From assembly GCA_001282665.1 (NCBI GenBank), contig LN874945.1:62001-126000 (forward strand): 64,000 nt of DNA, given 5' to 3'. Below are positions 1 to 8,803 of this stretch, piece by piece. Numbering within the stretch: the stretch's first letter is position 1; every line of letters starts with the position of its first letter. The translations under genes and the position numbers were made by a program. The notes below the pieces were generated by a model, which saw only the letters and a list, made by a program, of their open reading frames with translations, made no database searches and had not been told where the DNA came from. Source of the DNA: Clostridiales bacterium mt11. Lineage in GTDB: Bacteria; Bacillota; Clostridia; Tissierellales; Tepidimicrobiaceae.

Positions 1-1229
1 AATTAAATGATTGTTTAAAGGATGTATTGTATCAAGAATATTCTATTGCGTCTGAAGTTATGGAAAGCATCAAAGGAATTTTAGATATAGATTTAGATTT
101 TATGATGATAAATATTATTACATTAAATATAAAGATGATGAATCATGTAGTCAACTTAAACAAGCGTATAGGAGTTATTATTGCCCATGGATATTCTACT
201 GCTAGCAGTATTGCAGATTCTGCTAATAAATTATTAGACCAATATATTTTCGATAGTATTGATATGCCGCTATATGTTTCCACACAGACTATCATAAACA
301 AGCTAAATGATTACCTAAATAAGATAGGAGATTGTGAAGATTTGGTACTCCTTGTAGACATGGGTTCTTTGGAAGAAATATATAAAGGAATAAATGTATC
401 CATTAATTCAAATATTGGAATTATGAACAATATTACAACTAAATTAGCCCTTGAAATTGGGAATGGAATAAAGAATAATATGCCATTAGATGAAATTTTT
501 AGAGAGGCTAGTAAGTTTAGTACATGCAATTACCGTATTATAAACAATCGATCAAGGGAAAAGGTAATCTTATGTTCCTGTGCAAGTGGTTTAGGAACGG
601 CTGAAAAGCTAAAAGAAATAATTGAAAATAGTTTACCTAAGAATATTCCAATTAAGGTATTGACTTATAATTATAATACATTGATTGAAAAGCATTTAAA
701 TGATAATTTATTTGAGAAATATTGTGTAGTATGTATAGTTGGAACATTGAATCCAAATATTGAAGGAATTAAGTTTATACCCATTGAGGATTTAATAATG
801 AATCAAACATTGGGTGAATTAAATTATTACTTTGAAGATTATTTGAATCTCGATGAAATAGAAGTTTTTAAGCAAAATATTATAAAGAATTTTAGTCTAT
901 CAAATATCGTAAATAACCTTACTATATTAAATCCAAATAAATTGTTGGAATATGTGACATCGGCAATAGATAGATTACAAGAACTACTTCATATCAAATT
1001 AAATAATAATACATGTGTTGGATTATATATTCATATTTGCTGTTTAATAGAAAGACTTGTCAAGAGGGAAGCAATTGATAATTATGTAGATATCGAAGAA
1101 TTTAAAGAAAATCAATTAGAATTTATTAAAGATGTAAAAGAGGCATTTAGCGTCGTCGAAAAATATTATAGCGTCGAAATAACCATAGAAGAGATAGCAT
1201 ATATTTACGATTATATTGAAAATAGCTAG
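1..1229 (+). CDS. levR: LevR-like sigma-54-dependent PTS regulator (C-terminal part)
   Basis: The frame is open to the left edge, so the gene begins before the window and only about 409 codons are visible. Counting from the TTG at 27, there is a mannose-type EIIA-like domain (about 47-150, with His54 in an AHGYSTAS motif), an EIIB-like domain (about 180-260, Cys184/Cys186 in CSCASGLGTA), and a C-terminal PRD (about 290-400, His337 before LIERL). The first 40 residues may be the tail of PRD1. This order matches LevR/ManR activators, whose N-terminal AAA+ and DNA-binding parts would lie outside the window. The family drives mannose-class PTS operons from sigma-54 promoters and is tuned by PTS phosphorylation. 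The sigma-54 site and PTS operon immediately downstream fit that role. Confidence 0.88.
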   Translation, partial: LNDCLKDVLYQEYSIASEVMESIKGILDIDLDFMMINIITLNIKMMNHVVNLNKRIGVIIAHGYSTASSIADSANKLLDQYIFDSIDMPLYVSTQTIINKLNDYLNKIGDCEDLVLLVDMGSLEEIYKGINVSINSNIGIMNNITTKLALEIGNGIKNNMPLDEIFREASKFSTCNYRIINNRSREKVILCSCASGLGTAEKLKEIIENSLPKNIPIKVLTYNYNTLIEKHLNDNLFEKYCVVCIVGTLNPNIEGIKFIPIEDLIMNQTLGELNYYFEDYLNLDEIEVFKQNIIKNFSLSNIVNNLTILNPNKLLEYVTSAIDRLQELLHIKLNNNTCVGLYIHICCLIERLVKREAIDNYVDIEEFKENQLEFIKDVKEAFSVVEKYYSVEITIEEIAYIYDYIENS

Positions 1230-1230
1230 T

Positions 1231-1278
1231 AAAAAAGCGTGTTGACCTAAAATGAGTAATAGGTTGGCACGCTTTTTG
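1231..1278 (+). terminator. Rho-independent terminator of levR-like gene
   Basis: Arm 1232-1241 (A-rich, then GCGTG) pairs with 1268-1277 (CACGC, then TTTTT), and an inner GACC/GGTT pairing extends the stem. It directly follows the stop codon. Its 3' arm is also the core of a sigma-54 promoter. Confidence 0.8.
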
Positions 1279-1280
1279 CT
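1265..1280 (+). promoter_or_regulatory. Sigma-54 (-24/-12) promoter of the PTS operon
   Basis: TGGCACG at 1265-1271, four bases, then TTGCT at 1276-1280. The GG and GC doublets are exactly 10 bases apart, as sigma-54 requires. Initiation would fall near 1291, 26 bases before the EIIA start. It fits control by the LevR-type activator just upstream. Confidence 0.85.
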
Positions 1281-1316
1281 TTATATAATTAGTAGATAGG
1301 AAGGGGCTGATAACAT

Positions 1317-1733
1317 TTGAGAAGAATAATCTTAGCAACTCATGGAGAATTATCGACAGGTATGCTTAAATCCGTAAAGATGATAGTTGGAGATTTAGCA
1401 GATGATATTAAAACTTATAGCTTATATCCTGGTGAAAGCCCAAGTGATTATGCAAAAGAGCTAGAAGAAGAAATACAAAGTCAAGAAGATATGGAATTTA
1501 TACTAATCACAGATATTAAAGGTGGCAGTGTTCATACAGCACTTATGCAGTTGGTAAAGTATCCTAATGTTAGATTGTTTTCTGGGATGAATATGAATTT
1601 AGTATTAGATGTAATCTTCTGTACTCAAGATATTGATAGAGAGAAGAATGATGAGTTACTGGATAATGCTAGAGAAGGCATTACTTCTGTTAGTTTTAAT
1701 GATGTAAAAAGAACTATAGCTGAAGACTTTTAA
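1317..1733 (+). CDS. PTS mannose-family EIIA component
   Basis: A 138-residue cytoplasmic phosphocarrier. It takes phosphate from HPr and passes it to EIIB in the mannose/fructose/sorbose class of sugar PTS. The N-terminus IILATHGELSTGM carries the phospho-accepting His9, and a later DIKGGSVHTA segment is typical of the EIIA-Man fold. The start is TTG at 1317, preceded by an AGGAAGGGG ribosome site, and no ATG fits. It is the first gene behind the sigma-54 promoter, followed by the BtpA-like gene, EIIB, EIIC and EIID. The sugar cannot be named from sequence. Confidence 0.9.
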   Translation: MRRIILATHGELSTGMLKSVKMIVGDLADDIKTYSLYPGESPSDYAKELEEEIQSQEDMEFILITDIKGGSVHTALMQLVKYPNVRLFSGMNMNLVLDVIFCTQDIDREKNDELLDNAREGITSVSFNDVKRTIAEDF

Positions 1734-1747
1734 AGGAGGGAAATAAA

Positions 1748-2476
1748 ATGACAGATTTTTTTAGTTTATTTAAAAATAAAAAACCAATACTAGGAATGTT
1801 ACATTTAAAAGGTGATACCAATGATAAGGTATTTGAAATTGCAAAAAAGGAACTCCAAATTTATATAGATAATGGAGTAGATGCAGTAGTAGTAGAAAAT
1901 TATTTTGGAAATGAACAACATGTTGAAATGATGTTAAAGTATTTACATGAAAACCATCATGATATAGTCTACGGGGTAAATTTATTAGATAATGATGAAC
2001 TAGGATTTGAATTAGCAAAAAAATATGATGCAAAGTTTATTCAATTGGATTCAGTTGCAGGACATCTACCTGTAGATGAGGATGAAGAATTTCATAAATT
2101 CATGATGAAAAATAGGGCTGAATGCAACGCATGTGTTTTAGGTGGAGTTAGATTTAAGTATCAACCTTATAAATCAGGAAGAAGTTTAGAAGAAGACTTA
2201 AAGATTGGTATAACTCGTTGTGATGCTATAGTGGTTACTCAAGATGCAACTGGACAGGAAACCTCTATGGAAAAGATCAATGAATTTAGAAGGATTATTG
2301 GTGATTTCCCATTAGTAGTTGGTGCAGGGGTGACAAGTGAAAACTGTAAAGCTCAATTTGAAGTTGTAGATGGAGCAGTAGTAGGAAGTTATTTTAAAGA
2401 TACCTATAAGGATACTGGTGATGTTAGTGGCGAACATGTAAAGGAATTCATGGAAACAGTATCTAAATTAAGATAG
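1748..2476 (+). CDS. BtpA/SgcQ-family TIM-barrel protein
   Basis: A 242-residue protein with the family hallmarks: N-terminal KPILGMLHLKG, DAVVVENYFGN around residues 45-55, LGGVRFKYQP near 135, VVTQDATG near 165, and VVGAGVTSENC then VDGAVVGSYFK near the C-terminus. The last segments resemble phosphate-binding strands of a TIM barrel. BtpA was named for photosystem I biogenesis, but SgcQ-type members sit in sugar PTS operons and probably handle a sugar-phosphate intermediate. Here it lies between EIIA and EIIB with an AGGAGG-type site, so a role in catabolism of the imported sugar is the best inference. No exact reaction is established. Confidence 0.75.
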   Translation: MTDFFSLFKNKKPILGMLHLKGDTNDKVFEIAKKELQIYIDNGVDAVVVENYFGNEQHVEMMLKYLHENHHDIVYGVNLLDNDELGFELAKKYDAKFIQLDSVAGHLPVDEDEEFHKFMMKNRAECNACVLGGVRFKYQPYKSGRSLEEDLKIGITRCDAIVVTQDATGQETSMEKINEFRRIIGDFPLVVGAGVTSENCKAQFEVVDGAVVGSYFKDTYKDTGDVSGEHVKEFMETVSKLR

Positions 2477-2493
2477 AGAAAGATTGGATAAGT

Positions 2494-2964
2494 ATGATTA
2501 AGTTATTAAGGGTAGATCATCGTTTATTACATGGACAAGTGGCTTTTTCTTGGACAAAGGATTTGGAAGCAAACTGTATTTTAATTGCAAGTGATACTCT
2601 TCCTAAAGATGAATTAAAGATGATGGCTATGAAGATGGCAAAACCAAGTGGAATAAAGTTGGTTATAAAAACCGTTGAAGATTCAATTACTGCACTTAAT
2701 AGTGGTTCTACCGATAAATATAAGCTATTCATCGTAGTTGAGTCCATCGAAGATGCTTATAGATTAGCTCAAAAAGTAGATGCAATTAAGAGTATTAATT
2801 TAGGCGGAATGAAAAATGATCCTAATAAAAAGCAAGTTTCAAAAGCAGTTCACATTGGAGAAGAAGATGTAAAGATGCTTAAAGAATTAGATCAAAAAGG
2901 GATTGAACTAGAAATTAGATTAGTACCTAATGATAAAAAGGAAAATATAATGAATTTAATTTAA
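2494..2964 (+). CDS. PTS mannose/fructose/sorbose-family EIIB component
   Basis: A 156-residue cytoplasmic EIIB. The N-terminus LLRVDHRLLHGQVAFSW holds the phosphorylated histidine (His13, the HGQV motif) and the basic/acidic pair typical of the family. It passes phosphate from EIIA to the sugar at the EIIC/EIID membrane complex. Length and the conserved INLGGM segment match EIIB-Man. It lies 17 bases after the BtpA-like gene and 17 before EIIC, in one operon. Confidence 0.92.
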   Translation: MIKLLRVDHRLLHGQVAFSWTKDLEANCILIASDTLPKDELKMMAMKMAKPSGIKLVIKTVEDSITALNSGSTDKYKLFIVVESIEDAYRLAQKVDAIKSINLGGMKNDPNKKQVSKAVHIGEEDVKMLKELDQKGIELEIRLVPNDKKENIMNLI

Positions 2965-2981
2965 AAAGGAGGTTAATTGCT

Positions 2982-3746
2982 ATGAGTTCCATGCTTTTTA
3001 AAACAGTTATGATAGTGCTAATTGCATTTTTTGGATATATGCACTCTTTTGTGGGAAGTACGATGCATAATAGACCAATTATAATTGCACCATTAGTAGG
3101 TCTTGTTTTAGGAGATTTGAAAACTGGTATTATGGTCGGAGCAACATTAGAATTAGTATGGATGGGTGCTTTCCCAATAGGAGCAAGTAACCCTCCAGAT
3201 ATGGTATCTGGTACAATTATTGGAGCAGCATTTGTTATTTCTACAGGACAAGAAGTTGCAGCAGCAGTTGCTTTAGCTGTTCCAATTGCAACTTTAGTAT
3301 TAATTATTGACAATGCATTTATGACTTTTTTCATTCCTTCACTTTGTGCTAAAGCAGATAAGTATGCACTAAATGGAGATATCAAAGGTGTAGAACGTAT
3401 GCATATAACGGCTGTTATAGTAACAAAATTGGGCTTATCAATTTTAGTTGGATTAGGATTTTATTTAGGAGTTCCAGTAATAGAAAAGGTATTAAGTTTC
3501 ATTCCTGAATTTGTTATCGATGGATTAAACGTTGCAACTGGATTATTACCAGCTATTGGATTTGCCATGTTAGCAAGAATGTTAATTTCTAAAAGGACTG
3601 TTCTATATTTCTTTTTAGGATTTTTATTAGCAGCTTATTTAAAGGTACCATTGTTAGGTATTGCATTGTTTGGAGTAATAATTGCAATATTAACTGTAAC
3701 TAGAGAAAATAATGGAGGAGGGATGATAGATGACAACGAATTCTAA
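2982..3746 (+). CDS. PTS mannose-family EIIC permease component
   Basis: A 254-residue integral membrane protein. It has several hydrophobic segments and the conserved MVGATLELVWMGAFPIGASNPPD region (about 50-72), which belongs to the EIIC-Man sugar-conducting subunit. A GGAGG site precedes the ATG. Its end overlaps the start of EIID by 17 bases, which suggests translational coupling. With EIID it forms the channel through which sugar is imported and phosphorylated. Confidence 0.92.
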   Translation: MSSMLFKTVMIVLIAFFGYMHSFVGSTMHNRPIIIAPLVGLVLGDLKTGIMVGATLELVWMGAFPIGASNPPDMVSGTIIGAAFVISTGQEVAAAVALAVPIATLVLIIDNAFMTFFIPSLCAKADKYALNGDIKGVERMHITAVIVTKLGLSILVGLGFYLGVPVIEKVLSFIPEFVIDGLNVATGLLPAIGFAMLARMLISKRTVLYFFLGFLLAAYLKVPLLGIALFGVIIAILTVTRENNGGGMIDDNEF

Positions 3747-4551
3747 TGAACAAACGACAATTACTAAAGGCGATATGAGAAAATGTTTTATGCGTTCCTG
3801 CACACTGGATGCATCATGGAACTATGAGAGAATGCAAAATTTAGCCTTTGCATATATGATGATTCCAATTATTAGACGTGTATATAAGAGTAAAGAGGAT
3901 ATAAGTAAAGCTCTACAAAGACACTTGGAATTTTTTTCAACTACACCTCATCTTTGTACTCTATTAGTAGGTATTTTGGGAGCTATGGAGGAACAAAATG
4001 CTTTAGAAGATGATTTTGATGAATCTTCAATTAATGCTGTTAAAGCTTCATTGATGGGTCCAATGGCTGCCATTGGTGATTCATTAATTTGGGGCACATT
4101 GAGGATTATTGCAGCTGGAATTGCTATTTCTTTTTCACAAAATGGAAATATATTAGGACCAATATTATTCTTTTTAATTGTAAACGTTCCATGTTTTGCT
4201 TTAAGACATATATGTTTAAAACGAGGATTTAAATTTGGAACTCAATTTTTGAAAACCGTTGGAAGTAGTGGAGTAATGGAAAAGGTAACCCAAGCAGCTT
4301 CCATACTTGGATTAATAGTAATTGGTGGAATGGTAGCTTCTATGATATATATTGAAATTCCAATGACTGTTGGTAGTGGAGATTTTGCACAACCTATTCA
4401 ACAGTATCTAGATGAAATCATGCCAGGACTTTTACCATTGGGTGTATTCGGTATAATGTATTATCTACTTGGTAAAGATGTAAAAACCACAACAATTTTA
4501 ATTTGTTTAATTATTACTTCAATTATTGGCGTATTTTTTGGTGTTTTATAA
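3730..4551 (+). CDS. PTS mannose-family EIID component
   Basis: A 273-residue membrane protein with the EIID-Man signature: an N-terminal SCTLDASWNYERMQNLAFAYMMIPIIRRVY, a central NAVKASLMGPMAAIGDSLIWGTLR motif (about 100-123), then C-terminal membrane helices. It overlaps the end of EIIC, has a GGAGGGATGATAG ribosome site, and is followed by a terminator, so it closes the sigma-54-driven operon. It pairs with EIIC to form the transporter. Confidence 0.92.
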   Translation: MTTNSNEQTTITKGDMRKCFMRSCTLDASWNYERMQNLAFAYMMIPIIRRVYKSKEDISKALQRHLEFFSTTPHLCTLLVGILGAMEEQNALEDDFDESSINAVKASLMGPMAAIGDSLIWGTLRIIAAGIAISFSQNGNILGPILFFLIVNVPCFALRHICLKRGFKFGTQFLKTVGSSGVMEKVTQAASILGLIVIGGMVASMIYIEIPMTVGSGDFAQPIQQYLDEIMPGLLPLGVFGIMYYLLGKDVKTTTILICLIITSIIGVFFGVL

Positions 4552-4609
4552 AGGCTATTATTAGTAAATTTTTATATTTCAAAAAAGTGGTAGAATATGC
4601 CCGACGATT

Positions 4610-4647
4610 AAAATTAGAGCCTAGCAGATATTAGGCTCTAATTTTTT
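4610..4647 (+). terminator. Terminator of PTS operon
   Basis: Stem AAAATTAGAGCCTA (4610-4623) pairs with TAGGCTCTAATTTT (4632-4645), followed by T residues. It lies 58 bases after EIID. Confidence 0.9.
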
Positions 4648-4761
4648 GTATTTTAAGTATAAAAAGTTATTGATTTTTGGACGCCAATGCGTTAAAGTAA
4701 TAAAAAGCATAATAATAGCCTTACCAAAGATTGTTAAAATTTGGACTATTCAGAAAATTCC

Positions 4762-4790
4762 TTGACATTTAATATAAAAAGGGTTATATT
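4762..4790 (+). promoter_or_regulatory. Sigma-A promoter of NSS transporter genes
   Basis: TTGACA (4762-4767), a 17-base spacer, then TATATT (4785-4790). This is a near-consensus vegetative promoter about 25 bases before the ATG of the first transporter. Confidence 0.8.
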
Positions 4791-4815
4791 CTTAATAAAA
4801 TGAGGGGGGAATCGA

Positions 4816-6183
4816 ATGAATAGTCAACCAGAAGTCAATAAGAAAGAAGGATTTCAGAGTAGTTTTGGTTTATTAGCTGCAGCTGTAGGTTCAGCAGTAG
4901 GACTAGGTAATATATGGAGGTTTCCGTATATTACTGGTTTATATGGAGGAGGAGCATTCTTAGTCGTTTATTTAATCTGTGTTGCAATAATAGGTATTCC
5001 CGTTATGACTGCTGAATTTATAATTGGTAGAGAAGGACAAAAGGATGCTATAGGTTCATATAAAAAATTGGCACCAAAGAGCAAATGGTATATATCTGGT
5101 GTTCTTGGAGTGGCAGCAGCATTTTTGATTCTTGCATTTTATGGAGTTGTAGCTGGCTGGACTTTAGAATATATAGTAAGTGCAGCAGCTAATAGATTTG
5201 CAGGCATGGATGCTTCTCAGGTTGAAAATTATTTTTTAGAATTTATATCTGATCCTATAAGGCCAATTATGTGGCTGGTAGTATTTATGGCAATTACAGC
5301 TTATATAGTAGCGGCAGGTATAGAAAAGGGTATTGAAAAGTTTGCTAAAATATTAGTGCCATTATTATTATTTATAATCATAATATTAGATATTAAAGCT
5401 GTTACACTGCCAGGTGGGAATATGGGCTTAGAATTTTTATTTAAACCAGATTTTTCAAAGTTGACAAGAGAAGGAGTTTTAGCTGCATTAGGTCATGCGT
5501 TTTTCTCTTTAAGTTTAGGTATGGGTATTATGATAACTTATGGTGCATATATTCAAAAAGAAGAAAAGCTAGGTAAGACTGCTTTAAAGGTAAGTATTGC
5601 AGATACTTTAATTGCATTGTTAGCAGGTATAGCTATATTTCCAGTAGTATTTGCATTTGGAATTGCCCCTAATAGTGGAGCAGGGTTGGTATTTATCACT
5701 TTGCCTAATATATTTGGTCAAATGCCTGGAGGATATTTCTTTTCTATTATGTTCTTTGCATTGCTAGCTTTAGCAGCTTTAACTTCCACTATATCCCTAT
5801 TAGAGGCAGTAGTAGCTTATGTAATTAAGAGATTTGATATGAAGCGAGTTAAAGCTACTATAATAACTGCAACTCTTATTATAGTATTAGGTATATTTGC
5901 ATCTTTATCAAATGGTTCTCTATCTGGTTTTACTCTACATGGGTACAATCTATTTGATTTTCTAGATAATGTAACTGCTGATTTCTTCTTACCTATATCA
6001 GCTTTTATTAGCTCCATATTTGTTGGCTGGAGATTAGATAAAAAAATAGTAGAAAATCAACTTACTAATAATGGAACTTATCAAGTAAAATATATAAAAG
6101 TACTATCTTTCTTATTTAGAATAATATCCCCAGCAGCAATATTGATAGTTTTTCTATCAGGAATATATCAGAGATGGGCATAG
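4816..6183 (+). CDS. Sodium-dependent transporter, NSS/SNF family (copy 1)
   Basis: A 455-residue polytopic membrane protein of the neurotransmitter:sodium symporter family (LeuT/MhsT/Tyt1 type). The TM1 motif SAVGLGNIWRFPYITG (about 26-41), with its unwound substrate- and Na-binding stretch, is intact. The TM3 region AGWTLEYI and the TM6 region HAFFSLSLGMGIMITYG (about 227-243) are also present. Bacterial members import amino acids with sodium. It follows a consensus promoter and a GAGGGGGG ribosome site. A closely similar paralogue follows. The substrate is not readable, but the protein-fermenting context (iorAB) suits an aromatic or aliphatic amino acid. Confidence 0.93.
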   Translation: MNSQPEVNKKEGFQSSFGLLAAAVGSAVGLGNIWRFPYITGLYGGGAFLVVYLICVAIIGIPVMTAEFIIGREGQKDAIGSYKKLAPKSKWYISGVLGVAAAFLILAFYGVVAGWTLEYIVSAAANRFAGMDASQVENYFLEFISDPIRPIMWLVVFMAITAYIVAAGIEKGIEKFAKILVPLLLFIIIILDIKAVTLPGGNMGLEFLFKPDFSKLTREGVLAALGHAFFSLSLGMGIMITYGAYIQKEEKLGKTALKVSIADTLIALLAGIAIFPVVFAFGIAPNSGAGLVFITLPNIFGQMPGGYFFSIMFFALLALAALTSTISLLEAVVAYVIKRFDMKRVKATIITATLIIVLGIFASLSNGSLSGFTLHGYNLFDFLDNVTADFFLPISAFISSIFVGWRLDKKIVENQLTNNGTYQVKYIKVLSFLFRIISPAAILIVFLSGIYQRWA

Positions 6184-6194
6184 TTTAAACTAAT

Positions 6195-6216
6195 GGGACG
6201 GATAACATTCCGTCCC
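6195..6216 (+). terminator. Hairpin between the two NSS genes
   Basis: GGGACGGA (6195-6202) pairs perfectly with TCCGTCCC (6209-6216) across a six-base loop, followed by GTTTATC. The T tail is weak, so it may terminate partially or protect the upstream message rather than stop all read-through. Confidence 0.6.
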
Positions 6217-6246
6217 GTTTATCTTTCAAAAGAAAGGAGAGATTAA

Positions 6247-7593
6247 ATGGGAAAAAGAGAAAGTTTTAAAAGTAGTTTCGGAGTATTTGCAGCAGCAGTT
6301 GGTTCAGCAGTAGGATTAGGTAACATTTGGAGATTCCCTTACATTACTGGTATGAATGGTGGGGCAGCATTTATATTAGTTTATTTAATCTGTGTGGCTA
6401 TTATTGGATTACCTGTATTATTATCAGAGTTTGTTATAGGAAGAAAAGGAAAAACAAATCCTATTGATTCCTTTAAAAGTCTAGCACCTCAAGGCAAATG
6501 GTATATATCTGGTATTTTAGGGATAATGTCGGCATTTTTAATTTTAGCCTTCTATAGCGTAATTGCTGGGTGGACATTAGAATATTTGACAAAAGCCATA
6601 GGAAATCAATTTGTAGGAAAAGATGTTGCTGAAATAGGGGCTATGTTTGAAAATTTTATCGCTGATCCTAAAAGGACTATATTTTGGCAATTTATTATTT
6701 TAGGACTAACTTGCTATATTGTAGCCAATGGAATAGAAAAAGGTATTGAAAAATATTCCTCTTTTTTAGTTCCAGCATTAATAGTTATTATTATTATTTT
6801 AGATATAAGGGCTATCACTTTGCCTGGTGGAAAGATGGGTTTAGATTTCTTATTTAAACCAGACTTTTCAAAAGTGAATGGGAAGGTAATCCTAGATGCA
6901 TTAGGTCATTCATTTTTCTCTTTAAGTCTAGGAGCAGGGACTATGATTACCTATGGCTCATATATTAAGGGAAATGAAAAGTTGGGCACTTCTGCATTGA
7001 GTATTGCCTTAGCAGACACTCTAATTGCTATATTAGCTGGTATAGCTATATTTCCTGTAGTATTTGCCTTTGGTATAGAACCAAATAGCGGACCAGGGTT
7101 AGTATTTGTAACTTTACCAAATGTATTTCCTCAAATTTCTGGAGGCTATATATTTGCAGTATTGTTTTTCTTATTATTAACATTGGCTGCCATTACGAGT
7201 ACTATATCCATGTTAGAAGCTGTAGTATCTTTCGGAATAGATAAATTTAAACTTAGCAGGAAGAAGGCAGCTATTATATCCACTATATTAATATTTATAG
7301 TAGGTGTATTTGCCTCATTATCTAATGGTCCTCTTAAAGATATATCATTTTTTGGTAACAACTTCTTAGACTTTTTAGATAAGCTTACTGCCAATTACTT
7401 TATGACTATAGGCTCTTTAATAACTATAATATTTGTGGGCTGGAAATTAAATAAAAAGATAATAGAAGAACAGCTTACCAACGGTGGTATGATAGAATCT
7501 AACTATATGAGGACCTACTATTTTGTAGCAAGATATATTTCTCCAATAGCCATAATAATTGTATTTTTAGCGAGCATTGGAATATTAGGATAG
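6247..7593 (+). CDS. Sodium-dependent transporter, NSS/SNF family (copy 2)
   Basis: A 448-residue paralogue of the preceding gene. The TM1 motif SAVGLGNIWRFPYITGMNGG and the TM6 region HSFFSLSLGAGTMITYGSYI are conserved, and the C-terminal architecture is the same. It differs around TM1/TM2 and the end of TM6 (MNGGAAF for LYGGGAF, AGTM for MGIM), so the two copies may prefer different substrates. AAGGAGAG lies 7 bases before the ATG. No separate strong promoter was seen, so it probably shares the upstream one, with the intervening hairpin modulating expression. Confidence 0.93.
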   Translation: MGKRESFKSSFGVFAAAVGSAVGLGNIWRFPYITGMNGGAAFILVYLICVAIIGLPVLLSEFVIGRKGKTNPIDSFKSLAPQGKWYISGILGIMSAFLILAFYSVIAGWTLEYLTKAIGNQFVGKDVAEIGAMFENFIADPKRTIFWQFIILGLTCYIVANGIEKGIEKYSSFLVPALIVIIIILDIRAITLPGGKMGLDFLFKPDFSKVNGKVILDALGHSFFSLSLGAGTMITYGSYIKGNEKLGTSALSIALADTLIAILAGIAIFPVVFAFGIEPNSGPGLVFVTLPNVFPQISGGYIFAVLFFLLLTLAAITSTISMLEAVVSFGIDKFKLSRKKAAIISTILIFIVGVFASLSNGPLKDISFFGNNFLDFLDKLTANYFMTIGSLITIIFVGWKLNKKIIEEQLTNGGMIESNYMRTYYFVARYISPIAIIIVFLASIGILG

Positions 7594-7594
7594 T

Positions 7595-7632
7595 AAAAAC
7601 TGAGCAGAGAATTTTTTCTGCTTAGTTTTTTT
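7595..7632 (+). terminator. Terminator after NSS copy 2
   Basis: Stem AAACTGAGCAGA pairs with TCTGCTTAGTTT (one wobble), followed by a run of T residues. Confidence 0.85.
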
Positions 7633-7710
7633 ATGATGCTTTTTACAAAAGTCCCTATATTTTTGATAGAATAAATGTATGACAAAAATCATTATAAGGA
7701 AGGGATAAAT

Positions 7711-8790
7711 ATGGAACTATTAAAAGAAACCTTAAAGTCCATATCATCACCAGATGAAGGGGCTAAAGAAGAAGCAAAGAAAAGACTAGATAGTTTAGCA
7801 AAACCCATTGGAAGCCTAGGCCAATTAGAAGAAATAGTAATAAAGATGGCTGGCATTACTGGCAATATCCATAACAAAATAGAAAAAAGGAATATTGTAG
7901 TTATGTGTGCAGACAATGGAGTAGTAGAAGAAGGAGTAAGTGCTTGCCCTCAAGTATTTACTATGGTTTTAACTGAAAACATGGCGAAAGGCCTTACAGG
8001 AGTTTCTGTATTATCCAAGATGACCAATACGGATTTAACTATAGTAGATATAGGATTGAAGGGAGATATATCTCATCCACAAATAATAGACAAAAAAGTA
8101 AACTATGGAACTAGTAATTTTACAAAGGGACCAAGTATGACTTATGATGAAGCAGTAAAGGCTATTGAAGCTGGTATAGAAGTAGGAGATAGTCTATTTA
8201 AAGAAGGTTACGATATTTTAGGTACTGGAGAGTTAGGAATAGGAAATACTACTACATCTGCAGCAGTACTTAGTGCTTTCACAGGATTTGGTTCTGAAAT
8301 AACCAGTGGAAAAGGAGCAGGGCTTACAGAGGAACAATATAGATTTAAGCAAGAAACTATAGATAAAGGGTTGGAAATAAATAAGCCAAACAAAGAGGAT
8401 CCAGTAGATGTAATATCTAAGGTTGGTGGATTTGACATTGCTGGCATGTGCGGATTGTTTTTATCTGCGGCTAAGAATAAAAAACCTATAGTTATAGATG
8501 GATTTATATCTTCAGCATCGGCTCTTTGTGCAGTTAAATTAAATCCATTAGTAAAGGAATACATATTCCCTTCTCATCTATCAAAGGAACCAGGAGCCGT
8601 ATATATGGCTAAGGAATTAGGGCTTACACCTATGCTAAATTTAGAAATGAGATTAGGTGAAGGTTCAGGCTGTCCATTAGCATTCCAAATAATAGATGCA
8701 GCCCTATGTATTATGGATAATATGGCAACCTTTGAGGAAGCATCTATCAATAGTGAAGTATTAGTGGACATTAGAGAGGATAAAAATTAA
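7711..8790 (+). CDS. cobT: Nicotinate-nucleotide-dimethylbenzimidazole phosphoribosyltransferase
   Basis: About 359 residues. It makes alpha-ribazole phosphate from nicotinate mononucleotide and dimethylbenzimidazole (or another lower-ligand base) for the cobalamin nucleotide loop. Family features seen: RLDSLAKPIGSLGQLE at the N-terminus, VMCADNGVVEEGVSACPQ, GTGELGIGNTTTSAA, and EMRLGEGSGCPLAF near the C-terminus with the catalytic Glu. The ATG at 7711 is chosen because an AAGGAAGGG site sits 7 bases upstream; an ATG at 7678 would give an atypical extension. It is first in a cobT-cobU-cobS-cobC operon. No cobalamin riboswitch is visible upstream. Confidence 0.93.
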   Translation: MELLKETLKSISSPDEGAKEEAKKRLDSLAKPIGSLGQLEEIVIKMAGITGNIHNKIEKRNIVVMCADNGVVEEGVSACPQVFTMVLTENMAKGLTGVSVLSKMTNTDLTIVDIGLKGDISHPQIIDKKVNYGTSNFTKGPSMTYDEAVKAIEAGIEVGDSLFKEGYDILGTGELGIGNTTTSAAVLSAFTGFGSEITSGKGAGLTEEQYRFKQETIDKGLEINKPNKEDPVDVISKVGGFDIAGMCGLFLSAAKNKKPIVIDGFISSASALCAVKLNPLVKEYIFPSHLSKEPGAVYMAKELGLTPMLNLEMRLGEGSGCPLAFQIIDAALCIMDNMATFEEASINSEVLVDIREDKN

Positions 8791-8803
8791 ATTAGGTGAT
8801 AAA

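Noticed and set aside
7633..7710. Possible cobalamin riboswitch before cobT
   Set aside because: Only 78 bases separate the previous terminator from cobT, too short for the aptamer, and no B12-box word is present.
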